Source: Veillonella nakazawae (GTDB taxonomy: Bacteria; Bacillota; Negativicutes; Veillonellales; Veillonellaceae). From it: DNA of 64,000 nt. Shown one piece after another: positions 19,321-28,164 of the stretch. The stretch's first letter is position 1. Every line of letters starts with the position of its first letter. The position numbers were made by a program, and so were the translations under genes. The stretch is taken from positions 1,688,501 to 1,752,500 of the forward strand of contig NZ_AP022321.1 of assembly GCF_013393365.1 (NCBI RefSeq), written 5' to 3'. The notes under the pieces are model-generated. The model saw nothing but the letters and a program-made list of their open reading frames with translations, had not been told where the DNA came from and did not search any database.

Positions 19321-20526
19321 TTATTTTTTTGTTGTTATCACGTCCTGTTCTTTTACTGACTGTTGCTTCAAAATCTGCTTGTGTCGGTCTGTCAGTTTCG
19401 CATGGTCGAGAATGTCTTTTACAACCTGCGTCTGGTTGATTTCATCAAGTTTAATCGCAACCTTTAAGGTCGGGGCAACTTGATGAGATAGCCAGTTCAG
19501 CGTCCTTTGGAAGGAGTAAGGCTCTGGTTTTGTGGTTAGTTTTAATCGTTCACGATTGTTCCCAATAAACCAAGCCCATTCTTCATTCAGTTTCCAATCA
19601 GAACGAGGTTTGGAATCGTCTTTATCTACAAAACGGATATACCGATTGATAATTTTAAAGGCGGTATGCTCTGGATTGTCATAGACGAGTAAATCACGGA
19701 CTGCATAATAGGCACGCTCATTTTTCAATCGAATCTCAAAACGGTTTTTTACTTCTGCGTCTTCAATGGGAATATCATTTTTCTTGTACTGCTCGTAGTC
19801 CTTTTCATAGATACAGAAATAAACTTCACTTTGTAATGAACCGATATAGAGGGTGTTTCCCATACATTCCTTTTCCTCTTTGCGTACCAGTTCGCCACTG
19901 CGATAGCTTTTAAAACTGCGGAAGACGGAGATACATTCTTCCTGTTGGCACTTTTCAGTGAGTACAGGGATATTCAAAATCCCTGTCTTATCGTTAATGG
20001 CAAGGTCAAGGCGTTTCATCACACCGCCAGCCACCAAAACGTCCATAAAGAACTCATACCAGCTTCTTTGTTGTGCCAGAAGATAGCTTTCAAATTGTCT
20101 GCACCCACGACCTTTCAATTCCACCAGAACTCCTTTGTCCAGTTCATGGGAGCAAAGGACGAATATGTCGCCTAAAGCATAATGCTCTGAATAAGAATAG
20201 AAACCATAGTCCTCATGAAGAAAATAGGACAGTTTCAGTTGTAAGATGTTTTCGACCACCTGCTGTACGTCTGTTGTCGGAAAGCGAATCCTTACATAAT
20301 CAAACAGCATTTCAAGGGGAGCGTCGGGATTGAAGCGTTCCAGAGCTTCCCAAAGGGACTGCTGTAAATCCTCTGATGGCTTGACTTTTCCTGTTTCAAT
20401 ATCGCTTAGATACTGCCTTGTAATACCAGTCGCAACAGCTAAACGGTTTTGAGATAGTCCATAAGCCAAGCGTTTTTCTTTTAAATGCTGTAACCAAGTT
20501 TGTTCATTCAGTAAAAATCCCTCCAA
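19321..20526 (-). CDS. orf20: MobT-family relaxase (Tn916 ORF20)
   Basis: This 401-residue relaxase nicks the circular element at oriT, immediately upstream, and starts rolling-circle transfer and replication. The N-terminal ~60 residues are a Cro/CI-like helix-turn-helix (YGLSQNRLAVATGITRQYLSDIE). The rest is a Rep_trans/MobT replication-initiator-like domain containing VELKGRGCRQFE and KRLDLAINDK. The frame begins at TTG; a GGAGGG site would instead favour a start about six codons later (LNEQTW). It is intact. Confidence 0.93.
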   Translation of the reverse strand: MEGFLLNEQTWLQHLKEKRLAYGLSQNRLAVATGITRQYLSDIETGKVKPSEDLQQSLWEALERFNPDAPLEMLFDYVRIRFPTTDVQQVVENILQLKLSYFLHEDYGFYSYSEHYALGDIFVLCSHELDKGVLVELKGRGCRQFESYLLAQQRSWYEFFMDVLVAGGVMKRLDLAINDKTGILNIPVLTEKCQQEECISVFRSFKSYRSGELVRKEEKECMGNTLYIGSLQSEVYFCIYEKDYEQYKKNDIPIEDAEVKNRFEIRLKNERAYYAVRDLLVYDNPEHTAFKIINRYIRFVDKDDSKPRSDWKLNEEWAWFIGNNRERLKLTTKPEPYSFQRTLNWLSHQVAPTLKVAIKLDEINQTQVVKDILDHAKLTDRHKQILKQQSVKEQDVITTKK

Positions 20527-20703
20527 TCAAAAAGGCGTATGTCAACTTTTAAAGCCCATTTGACATACGCTGAAATTTTGTAAATCCCTTGTAACCAAAG
20601 GATTTTCTAATGTTTTTTTGACTGTTTCCTGTCGATTTGTACCCCCCTGTTAGATACGGGGGGTTAAGTGCTGGCGTGGCTATTGCCACACCAGCCAGCA
20701 AGA
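20527..20703 (-). other. oriT: Tn916 origin of transfer (oriT)
   Basis: This gap between relaxase orf20 and coupling protein orf21 is the mapped position of Tn916 oriT. It has a stem ACCCCCC (20641-20647) / GGGGGGT (20658-20664) and a second stem near 20670-20696 (GCTGGCGTGGC with a near-complement), plus direct elements around ACAAGGGATT at 20585-20610. Confidence 0.85.
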
Positions 20704-22089
20704 TCAGTCCACACCTGCGACTTCCGCTTCGCACGTCGCCTGCGTGGACTGTCTGCTGTTGGATAACTTTTTAATTTCCTCCAAGAAATCATATCCTTTT
20801 GGTACAAGGGGAGTATAAAACTCTGATATGACACTTGTTCCTACATCAACATAGCCACGACCTTTGATTCGCTTTAAGAAGAAATCCTTTTGTACGTCAC
20901 TGCCAAACATCATGCCATAGCCCATTTCAGACATACGACCTAAAGCCACTCTGAAATTAAACTGATCACGGATTCCGTCGCCTAAATATTTTGCGTCTGG
21001 ACGTTGACAAGCCAGTATTAGAAAGAAGCCAGCTTGACGACCTAACATGACAATCTGTTTCAGCTTATTCATAACTGCGGTGTTTTCTTTTGTTCCCAGC
21101 ATTTCCATGAAAGCGACGTATTCATCAAAGATTAAGAAGTGTGCCGGGAGACCTAAGTAAGCATAATTTTTGCTAGTCTTATAGTTCTTCATCTGCTTCA
21201 TTTCCTCACTACGTTTCATCATTTCTTCATAGAATGTTTCAATGCAAGAAAGCAAGTCTTCTTTTCTATAGTAGACATTTGCCATCACAGAACCTAAGTC
21301 CGCAAGGTCAGCATTTTTCGGGTCAAGAATATACAGTTTTGAATCTGTATGAAGCAAGGCTTCAATCAGTGTCAGTATAAAGTAAGTTTTACCGCCACCT
21401 GTACCACCAGCAATCAACATATGAGGGAGCTTATCATATTCCCACCATACGTTTTTCATTAAGCGAAGTTTACCATCTTTAGCTTCTACTTCATCAATAG
21501 AAATACGACTGGCTATGGTGTCATAGAGCAAAGTATATTCCACATAGGAATCCTTTAACTCTTTATCCGTCAGCTCACAGTACAAGCCACTCTCTAATTT
21601 CTTTTCCAAGTGTAAGAGTTGGTCTTGATATTTTCCCAGCGTGATTTCCACCCGTATCTGTATCAAGCCATTTTTAAGTCGATAATACATTTTAGGGAAG
21701 TAGGTTATCTTTTCCTTTGTACGACCAGCACTATCTTTAAAGAAACCCTCTGTTTTGACCTGTTCAGATTCATACCACTTGTTTTCAAGTATCATCTTTG
21801 CCAGTTTTTGACGGTGGTAAAGTTGTTTAACCGTATCATAGCGAACCCGTTTGAATACAAACGCTACCAGCAAGCAGATAAGAATTGCGACACTGAAACT
21901 GATAATTAAATAGGGAATGTCAATCTTATCTGCTTGTGATAGGTTAAAATCCTGCCAGTTGATCTGCTGGATTGTCTTCACATGAAACAGTCCGACAACC
22001 AGCAGGAAAACAGGCAGGAGTGACGCTATCGTAAAATGAAAGACTAAATCTTTACCAGATGGGCGAATCCTTTTACCACGCTGTTTCAT
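20704..22089 (-). CDS. orf21: FtsK/HerA-type coupling ATPase (Tn916 ORF21)
   Basis: This 461-residue TcpA/FtsK-SpoIIIE-type coupling protein brings relaxase-bound DNA to the channel. Two N-terminal membrane helices lie at residues ~15-85. Walker A is AGGTGGGKTYF and Walker B HFLIFDEYVAF; ILACQRPDAKYL resembles the FtsK motor motif. It is full length, with oriT immediately downstream of its stop. Confidence 0.95.
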   Translation of the reverse strand: MKQRGKRIRPSGKDLVFHFTIASLLPVFLLVVGLFHVKTIQQINWQDFNLSQADKIDIPYLIISFSVAILICLLVAFVFKRVRYDTVKQLYHRQKLAKMILENKWYESEQVKTEGFFKDSAGRTKEKITYFPKMYYRLKNGLIQIRVEITLGKYQDQLLHLEKKLESGLYCELTDKELKDSYVEYTLLYDTIASRISIDEVEAKDGKLRLMKNVWWEYDKLPHMLIAGGTGGGKTYFILTLIEALLHTDSKLYILDPKNADLADLGSVMANVYYRKEDLLSCIETFYEEMMKRSEEMKQMKNYKTSKNYAYLGLPAHFLIFDEYVAFMEMLGTKENTAVMNKLKQIVMLGRQAGFFLILACQRPDAKYLGDGIRDQFNFRVALGRMSEMGYGMMFGSDVQKDFFLKRIKGRGYVDVGTSVISEFYTPLVPKGYDFLEEIKKLSNSRQSTQATCEAEVAGVD

Positions 22090-22117
22090 GCGAAAAAGTC
22101 TCCTTTCTACCTAGCGA

Positions 22118-22504
22118 CTATTTGTCTTGTGTCGGTTCTTTCTTTGCTTGTGGTTGAGCTTTGAATGAACTAGAATCCTTTGTCAGCACAATATCGTCTG
22201 CCTTGATATACCAGTCAACATCTGCTCCTTGATAGGTGGCAGTAGCAACGGTGTCCGCAATGGGATTGATAAGTTCCACCCGTGCGTTATAATCAAACTC
22301 TTTCAAAGGCACGCTGGCAGGAATACTTACTTGAATCATGCGTCCTTGTCCTTTGGATTTTAAGTCATAGGTACGTTCCTTGATTTCATCTGAAACCGAC
22401 CCGTCTTCATTTTGGATTCTCACTTCACGACGTAGAGCAGAGAATTTCAATTCTCCAAAAGTCGTGTCTTTATCTAATACAATGCCATTTGCTAATCTCA
22501 TCAT
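22118..22504 (-). CDS. orf22: Tn916 ORF22, YdcP-family protein
   Basis: This 128-residue YdcP/DUF961-family protein is found at the start of Tn916/ICEBs1 transfer operons. In related ICEBs1 the paralogous YdcP (HelP) is a helicase processivity factor needed for element replication, so a similar role is plausible here. The C-terminal ~15 residues are Gln/Lys rich. It is paralogous to the next gene: both share EFDYNARVELINP / GFEERVKLVNP segments. Confidence 0.88.
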   Translation of the reverse strand: MMRLANGIVLDKDTTFGELKFSALRREVRIQNEDGSVSDEIKERTYDLKSKGQGRMIQVSIPASVPLKEFDYNARVELINPIADTVATATYQGADVDWYIKADDIVLTKDSSSFKAQPQAKKEPTQDK

Positions 22505-22519
22505 TTTTCCTCTCTTTCT

Positions 22520-22834
22520 TTATTCTTTTATCATGTCGTCAGCATGTAAAAGGTAATTTGTAAAACCACGAGTGCCGATTTTGTAGCCCTCTGCGGTAAT
22601 ACGTGGATTGACTAACTTCACACGTTCCTCAAAGCCGAAATGTTTTTCGCCAGCTTCAGCAGGAAGCACCACCACAATATCATCTGCTCTTTGAACATCA
22701 GAATAGAGATTATAGCTTCTTGATAAGACAGTTAGCCGTCCGTTGATTCTTCGCTGAACGACTTTATCCTCGCCAGCAAATTCTAAATTGCCGAATGTTT
22801 TTTCCATGTTGGGAATCACAAATTTAAGTTCCAT
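22520..22834 (-). CDS. orf23: Tn916 ORF23, YdcP-family protein
   Basis: This 104-residue YdcP-family protein is the first substantial transfer gene. It resembles orf22 (ERVKLVNPRITAEGYKI aligning with RVELINPIADTVATATY), consistent with an ancient duplication. In ICEBs1 HelP this family aids unwinding of element DNA by PcrA. The start ATG is preceded by AAGGATAGGT. Confidence 0.88.
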   Translation of the reverse strand: MELKFVIPNMEKTFGNLEFAGEDKVVQRRINGRLTVLSRSYNLYSDVQRADDIVVVLPAEAGEKHFGFEERVKLVNPRITAEGYKIGTRGFTNYLLHADDMIKE

Positions 22835-22856
22835 ATTTTTACCTATCCTTTCTTTT

Positions 22857-22931
22857 TTATTGGCTGAATGAATGTTTGATGGTCTTAAAGAGTGGGGAAC
22901 GACCTTTTGATTCTTGATTTTTTGTTTTCAT
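22857..22931 (-). CDS. Small 24-residue peptide at orf24 position
   Basis: A short frame MKTKNQESKGRSPLFKTIK ... SFSQ follows a strong site (GAAAGGAAGTGAACTT). It lies at the head of the transfer operon where Tn916 orf24 is drawn. It could be a leader peptide or a small basic protein; function unknown. Confidence 0.55.
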   Translation of the reverse strand: MKTKNQESKGRSPLFKTIKHSFSQ

Positions 22932-23068
22932 AAGTTCACTTCCTTTCAAAATCGGGTAAAAAAATAGACACCTCATTTTTTGAAGTGTCTACCTATTAAA
23001 TATTCAAATTTTATTGGAAGTATCTTTATATCTTCACTTTTCAAGGATAAATCGTCGTATCAAAGCTC

Positions 23069-23105
23069 ATTCATAAGTAGTAAATTAGTAGTAAATTGAG
23101 TGGTT
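23069..23105. promoter_or_regulatory. Tn916 integrase arm-type (DR-2) sites, left end
   Basis: Direct copies of AAGTAGTAAATTAGTAGTAAATT lie about 60 bp from the element end (two GTAGTAAAT units and a third, degenerate GAGTGGTT), matching the units at 156-187 at the other end. Confidence 0.7.
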
Positions 23106-23144
23106 TTGACCTTGATAAAGTGTGATAAGTCCAGTTTTTATGCG

Positions 23145-23170
23145 GATAACTAGATTTTTATGCTATTTTT
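23145..23170. repeat. Tn916 left-end terminal inverted repeat
   Basis: GATAACTAGATTTTTATGC... is the inverted partner of 21-46 (20 of 26 identical). Host sequence resumes at about 23171. Confidence 0.8.
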
Positions 23171-23175
23171 CTTTG

Positions 23176-23209
23176 AAAAAAGCCTCTATCATAGATAGAG
23201 ACTTTTTTT
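23176..23209. terminator. Host intrinsic terminator next to the Tn916 junction
   Basis: CTCTATC / GATAGAG with a 3-base loop is flanked by an A run and an ACTTTTTTT run, so it could act in both directions. It starts six bases from the transposon junction, and no rightward gene precedes it in the window. Confidence 0.7.
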
Positions 23210-23262
23210 GTAATTAAAAGATAACTTTATAATATTGTTTGAATGCCCTTACTGAAAATACT

Positions 23263-23296
23263 AAAAAAAGAGCTCTATATTAGAGCTCCTTTTTTA
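23263..23296 (-). terminator. Terminator of the restriction-modification operon
   Basis: GAGCTC ... GAGCTC stem with 7-base loop, followed on the minus strand by a run of seven T. It overlaps the methyltransferase stop codon. Confidence 0.75.
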
Positions 23297-24589
23297 GATA
23301 GCATCAATTTTTTGAAGCTCATCACCTATACGTTTAACAATGCCTGTCACAAGTGCATTTCCCATAAAGAACATACGCATACGATCAGATACCTCTACTA
23401 CTTCACCTTTTGCATTACGTTTATAACGAGTCCAGTCATCAGGGAAATCTTGTAGACGCTCAGCTTCGATTGGGGTAATAAGTCGATATTTACCATCAAT
23501 TTTCAAAAGATGTGTAGATCGATTAACACTACCTTCAGAGGTAAGCATTGTGCGACCTGGTAGTTCAAGAGAATCATATTCACTCATACCACCTTCAGAG
23601 AATGTATAAGTATGTCCATTTGCTGCAGTCCGAGTAATTTTCTTAGGTCCACGAAGATATTTAAACTTCTCTAATTTTTCGCCATCAACATAATAATCTT
23701 CTGGTACTTGATTTTCTTTAACCACAATCTTTTTCATTGGGATTGGTTCTTCATCCCCTTTTGGTTCAGTTTCAATCGTATAATAGTACCCATTAGTCAT
23801 AAGACCAGAGTTCCACATTTTACCATCAGAGAAGTTAGCTGATACTTCTGCAATATCTTCATCAAGCTTATTAGCATTAATACGTTTTTTTACAGCTTCA
23901 TTCTTAACTGGGAATTGACGACCAAAGAGACCATCTTCAAAAATATATGGTGCATAACAATCTAAACGAGCATTTAAGTCAGCATCATTAGACAGGGTAG
24001 CTTCATATTTAGTATGTAATCGTTCTCCCCACTTTGTATCATTTCTAAATACAAAGAAGAATACACGACGTCTACGTTGAGCACGACCATAATCAGCGGC
24101 ATTAATAACACGCCATTCCACAGAATAACCTAATTGATTGAAAGCAGCTAACATAATCGCAAAGTCACGACCACGTTGATTGGAAGGAGCCTTCAATAAA
24201 CGGTCAACATTTTCTAAAACCAAATACTTAGGTCTAATTACCTCAGTAGCACGGATAATTTCCCAGAAAAGAACCCCTTTTTTACCTTCAATACCTAACT
24301 CATTCTTTTTGCTTCTTGCAACAGAATAGTCTTGGCATGGAAATCCACCAACAATCATATCTACACCATTGGCTTTCATTTCCTCAAACTTTTCATTAGG
24401 AATTAAGGCTACATCTGTTGAGATATGTTCTATATCAGGAAATCTATATAAACCTACTTCATAGGCATCTTGAGTCTTACGAGATGGCTCATATTGGTTT
24501 GAATATAGCGTTTGAAAAACCTCTTTAGAGGAATTTTCTAAACCTACTATAAAACCTCCAACACCATCAAACATGGAAAATATTTTCAT
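23294..24589 (-). CDS. C5-cytosine DNA methyltransferase (Sau3AI-type, predicted GATC)
   Basis: This 431-residue protein has the ordered m5C motifs: I FDGVGGFIVGLE (residues ~7-18), IV GGFPCQDYS with catalytic Cys85, VI LENVDRLL, VIII AQRRRRVFF, and X GNALVTGI. Between VIII and X lies a target-recognition region of about 180 residues. The neighbour at 25463 is a Sau3AI/MutH-like nuclease, so I infer protection of GATC by C5 methylation. It is the last gene of the operon. A weak ribosome site (AAGGGGTAAAGTA) precedes the ATG. Confidence 0.92.
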   Translation of the reverse strand: MKIFSMFDGVGGFIVGLENSSKEVFQTLYSNQYEPSRKTQDAYEVGLYRFPDIEHISTDVALIPNEKFEEMKANGVDMIVGGFPCQDYSVARSKKNELGIEGKKGVLFWEIIRATEVIRPKYLVLENVDRLLKAPSNQRGRDFAIMLAAFNQLGYSVEWRVINAADYGRAQRRRRVFFFVFRNDTKWGERLHTKYEATLSNDADLNARLDCYAPYIFEDGLFGRQFPVKNEAVKKRINANKLDEDIAEVSANFSDGKMWNSGLMTNGYYYTIETEPKGDEEPIPMKKIVVKENQVPEDYYVDGEKLEKFKYLRGPKKITRTAANGHTYTFSEGGMSEYDSLELPGRTMLTSEGSVNRSTHLLKIDGKYRLITPIEAERLQDFPDDWTRYKRNAKGEVVEVSDRMRMFFMGNALVTGIVKRIGDELQKIDAI

Positions 24590-24670
24590 TACTTTACCCC
24601 TTAATCAATCACCTTCATAGATCACTATTATAGCAGAAATCCCTAAAAATTTTAAGATCAAATTTACATA

Positions 24671-25452
24671 TCATTTTTTCCGTATGCAATTATTCGGTGT
24701 AATAATCCAGCAACTCTTAGCTAACTCTTTCAATATCTTTTTGTTTACCACAATATTTAAAGGTTGCTCGGCCTTTCTACTTATATCAGTTAAATACCAC
24801 TTCATTATTGGTGATTTAATCTGCTTCGACATAAAATTTTCCATTGAATATTCATTTAAATGTAAATCTACATTAGAAATCGTTTTTTCAATAGCTACTT
24901 GTTGTAAATTTTTAGCTAACATAAATTCTCTCTGCTTACTAGCAATTTGTCGGAATCTAGTTAAGCAACTATCACCACTTGCATAATATAATATGGTGTC
25001 TAATATGTCTTTTTTAGCTAAAACAATAATTTCTAGTTGAAGAATATCTTCGCACCTTAACCATTTCATTTTAGTGTCAGGTTTAACCCATAACCAAATC
25101 AAGAGATAGTCCTCGGTCTTTCTATATTTTGAATTAGTTAACCAACCCTCAGTTAAGACTCCATCCCTATTTAGATAAGAAATTTCAAATGCAAAGGTTG
25201 GTAGCGCTGTTTCAGCTAAATCATTTTTGCATAATCTAGTGCGGCCTTCTCATCAATATGAACCGCTACATCTCGTAAGGTAATAATTATTGTATCAACA
25301 CCCTCATGTTGTAAATTTGAATCTGTAATATGACGAAAGGCTTTAATAATATTTTTATCAACAATTTTTTGATAGAAATACTTCCTTAAGAATTCATTTA
25401 TAACTTTCTCTGCATTAAAATCATTTCTGAAATTTGACGTATTATTAGCCAT
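24671..25452 (-). pseudogene. Unknown gene inside the R-M operon, split by a one-base frameshift
   Basis: Two frames look like one gene. The first (25452-25216) encodes 78 residues ending ...DEKAALDYAKMI. After an A5 tract (25224-25228 on the minus strand) the -1 frame reads KNDLAETALPTFAFEISYL and continues open to 24671. One extra A would join them into ~259 residues. I do not recognise the family. The part HEGVDTIIITLRD ... FAFEISYL could suit a PD-(D/E)XK-type fold but is weak evidence. Alternatives: sequencing error, phase variation or -1 slippage. It lies between nuclease and methylase. Confidence 0.7.
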
Positions 25453-25462
25453 GACTTCCTCA

Positions 25463-26845
25463 TTACAGTTCTTTTACAATCTCTGCTATATATTCTCTAT
25501 TTAACCAATAGCATTGTTTTGTTATACGTTGTCCATCTGGTAGTTCTACTTGATCCTTTCCATCTCTAGCCTTAGGTCGAATATGACAAATACCATTAAA
25601 GCTAGCACCTGGTAAATTATTTGACACACCATTACGTACAGGAGTAAGTTGAACCCCTTCTTCCAAAATAGCTTTTGTTGTTTTCCAAAGTTCTTTGAGC
25701 TCATGCTCAATTACAACCTCTGGCATATTCCACAGCATAATTCCTTTTAAGTAAGGTTCTCTATTTTTATTTTCCTTCTCAGTCTCATCATACTGAAATA
25801 CTACAAATAGATATTTTGTATACTCAAATTTTTCATAAAGCTGAGAGTCTTCCCATGCATCGTTAAGCCAACGATGAAAGTCTATTTGTTCAAAGGACAT
25901 GTGTTCCTTTGGAATTCCAGTAGGCTCAAGCCGTATCGTTTTAAACTTAATATTTGCTTTACTAAACTCTCTAAGTGATTCTAACTTGGTCCCTTTTACA
26001 CCCAAAACTGCACTAATAAGATTGGCATTAAAAGCCTTATTTTTAGTTACTGGAATATCTACGAGTTTTGCAATTTCAGATACTCGTTTACCAATATATG
26101 GAGCGAATCGTTCTTGTAATAATTGTAATGTAGTCTTACTTTTAAGTTCATCAACATTAAATAGTGATGGTATTAATTGTCTATCAATAACACGGCGAGC
26201 AAAGGCAGACATGTAAGAACTTTTAAGAGAAAAGGCACGTTGTTTAGCTGGTATATTAGAAAATGGTTGTTTTCTTATGGACTTAGCATTAGCCCCTTTA
26301 GTACAGGCAGCCAAATACATCGTATCTCCCTCCGAAATATTATGGGCCTCACCAGCTTTAATCTTATCTATAATAGTTTGCCAATCCTGTTTTATAATTT
26401 CTAAATCCACAGGATCAAAATTATGTAAAACCGACTTTATGATAGGAAAATCCTTTTTATCTATTTCATCTTTATATAAGTAGAAAATAATTAGTAACTT
26501 CTTATTTTTTTGCCAAAATGATGATTCTTCAAAAGAGTCTTTATAATCCTCTTCATAGTTAATAATATTTAAAACTAACCGTTCTTTTGCAGAGAAGTCA
26601 TTCTTTTTATTTTCTTTTATAGCAGTAACTTTTAGCTCCAAACCTAAATCAACAAAGTCTGCTTCTGCTCTGCTATTAACAGCCATTTTAAATAAGCCTT
26701 CTTCTAAAACCTGACCAATACCGCCCTTGTTTCCCCTACTATCCAGGCGATTATTTATATCAAACTCACCAACCGTTTTACCCTCTGCAGATTCAGCTAT
26801 ATCTAATACTTCTTCAATGGAGTTATAAACCTTATCCGTGCTCAT
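25463..26845 (-). CDS. Sau3AI/MutH-like type II restriction endonuclease (predicted GATC)
   Basis: This 460-residue protein contains the MutH/Sau3AI nuclease signature: KGGIGQVLEEG (Glu48/49), then EADFVDLGLELKV with Asp63, Glu70 and Lys72, the D...ExK metal site. The length and a second C-terminal part (SFEQIDFHRWLNDAWEDSQ ... QYDETEKEN) fit the Sau3AI family, where a MutH-like C-terminal domain acts as an allosteric effector. The start at 26845 (MSTDKVY) is chosen for GGAGGGGATTCTA. First gene of a three-gene operon ending with the methylase. Confidence 0.88.
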   Translation of the reverse strand: MSTDKVYNSIEEVLDIAESAEGKTVGEFDINNRLDSRGNKGGIGQVLEEGLFKMAVNSRAEADFVDLGLELKVTAIKENKKNDFSAKERLVLNIINYEEDYKDSFEESSFWQKNKKLLIIFYLYKDEIDKKDFPIIKSVLHNFDPVDLEIIKQDWQTIIDKIKAGEAHNISEGDTMYLAACTKGANAKSIRKQPFSNIPAKQRAFSLKSSYMSAFARRVIDRQLIPSLFNVDELKSKTTLQLLQERFAPYIGKRVSEIAKLVDIPVTKNKAFNANLISAVLGVKGTKLESLREFSKANIKFKTIRLEPTGIPKEHMSFEQIDFHRWLNDAWEDSQLYEKFEYTKYLFVVFQYDETEKENKNREPYLKGIMLWNMPEVVIEHELKELWKTTKAILEEGVQLTPVRNGVSNNLPGASFNGICHIRPKARDGKDQVELPDGQRITKQCYWLNREYIAEIVKEL

Positions 26846-27122
26846 TAGAATCCCCTCCAATCATATATATGTAAATTATATCAAAGGTATTAAGAAATAT
26901 ACTAATTTAACTTTCACAGAGTATATTCATCTATAAATAGCGAATTATAAATATTAATATATGTTCACATCGAATAATTTCATCTATTCCTTATGATTCT
27001 CCGCTCTACACGTCTTTTTTGGGACGTAAGTTTATGATATAATATAACTAATTACTCTTAGGGGCGTAGTCCGCCCAAACGGATCCAAAAAGAGTTAGTG
27101 TGTTTTCAAGGAGCGTGCGCAG
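26846..27122 (+). promoter_or_regulatory. Divergent promoter region and structured leader of the DUF3829 gene
   Basis: Between the two divergent genes, TATAAT at 27040-27045 follows an ACGTC ... GACGT stem (27008-27026). The transcript would begin with a fold in which ACTCTT (27053-27058) pairs with AAGAGT (27090-27095), enclosing a GGGCG-TAGTC-CGCCC hairpin. I do not recognise it as a known riboswitch. Confidence 0.4.
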
Positions 27123-28058
27123 TTGAAAAAGGGGTACATCAAGTTAATAGCAGCCGTTATACTTGGCGTCGCTATTATCGGTGGTGGGATCTACGGGGTG
27201 TATACACTCTTGTCATCCAATACAACGACAATTTTATATCGATCAACCGTTGACGACAAGATCAACGCTATCCGACCTTATATCGTCGCATTAGACTCAT
27301 ATAACGCGTACAGTGTAGCCTATGCAAATCAATTACAACCAACTCTTGAAGAGTTACGTAATGGGTCCCATAACACGACGATTACATTACCTAAATACAA
27401 AGATCTTAAAACAGCATTAGAGGCTGCAAAGCAAGATAGCCCTACTCCATACGAAGATGTAAACCAATCAACTAATGATGTATTAGCAGTACTAGATCAA
27501 TTGATTCCTGTTGCGGATCAATTGCAAGCCTACTATGTAGAACGTCGTTTTGAAAAAGATAATTTCAAAGGTAGCGATGAGTTAGCAGCACAGTATGTAC
27601 CTCTAGCTGAACAATTCTACGCTACATACAATGCTTTAGATTTAGCCTTAGATAATCGTAATAATGAGCTCTATACAGAACGCATGACTGAATATCAAGG
27701 TGAAAAACGTGAAAATGCAGTTAACTTTATCGAGTTAAATCTCATGACTGCCCAAACAATCGATCTTATCGATCCAGATGGAAATACAGATACCCAAAAG
27801 GTTGAAGCAAACTTGCAACAAATCACGCAACGCATCAACAAGTTACAACCTGGTACAACATCAGAAACGCAAAACGCAGTTCGCGAGTATCAAGATTCTG
27901 TAAAAGAATTTGTCGCAGAGGCTCGCAACTATATCATCATCAATTCTTCCTACGGCGAAGCATATACACAACTATTTATTAAATATAACAAAATGGTTGG
28001 CAAAGCAAATGTCGTGAATATGGCAGAACTTGATGCAACAGAGCAAAAGAAAAAATAA
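27123..28058 (+). CDS. DUF3829-family membrane-anchored protein
   Basis: This 311-residue protein has a single N-terminal membrane helix (LIAAVILGVAIIGGGIYGVYTLL) and no lipobox; the rest is a helical exported domain resembling DUF3829 (YIVALDSYNAYS ... LAEQFYATYNALD ... VKEFVAEARNY). The start is TTG, eleven bases after AAGGAG. It is monocistronic, with a terminator at 28067. The function of the family is unknown; paralogues are common in Veillonella. The fragment at the window end might be a distant relative. Confidence 0.7.
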   Translation: MKKGYIKLIAAVILGVAIIGGGIYGVYTLLSSNTTTILYRSTVDDKINAIRPYIVALDSYNAYSVAYANQLQPTLEELRNGSHNTTITLPKYKDLKTALEAAKQDSPTPYEDVNQSTNDVLAVLDQLIPVADQLQAYYVERRFEKDNFKGSDELAAQYVPLAEQFYATYNALDLALDNRNNELYTERMTEYQGEKRENAVNFIELNLMTAQTIDLIDPDGNTDTQKVEANLQQITQRINKLQPGTTSETQNAVREYQDSVKEFVAEARNYIIINSSYGEAYTQLFIKYNKMVGKANVVNMAELDATEQKKK

Positions 28059-28066
28059 CTAACTAC

Positions 28067-28099
28067 AAAAAGAGGACTAGCCGTGGCTAGTCCTCTTTT
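28067..28099. terminator. Terminator between convergent genes
   Basis: Stem AGAGGACTAGC / GCTAGTCCTCT with a four-base loop, A run before and T run after, so it could serve both the DUF3829 gene and the leftward-read binding protein gene. Confidence 0.85.
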
Positions 28100-28164
28100 G
28101 CTATGTCGACAACTACGTTAAATTATATTAACAAGTTTCATCACTATAGGTTTATATAATAAAA

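Noticed and set aside
18443..26845. ArdA as a counter to the adjacent Sau3AI-like enzyme
   Set aside because: ArdA is known to inhibit type I enzymes; the neighbour is type II, and the two are on different units (transposon versus chromosome).
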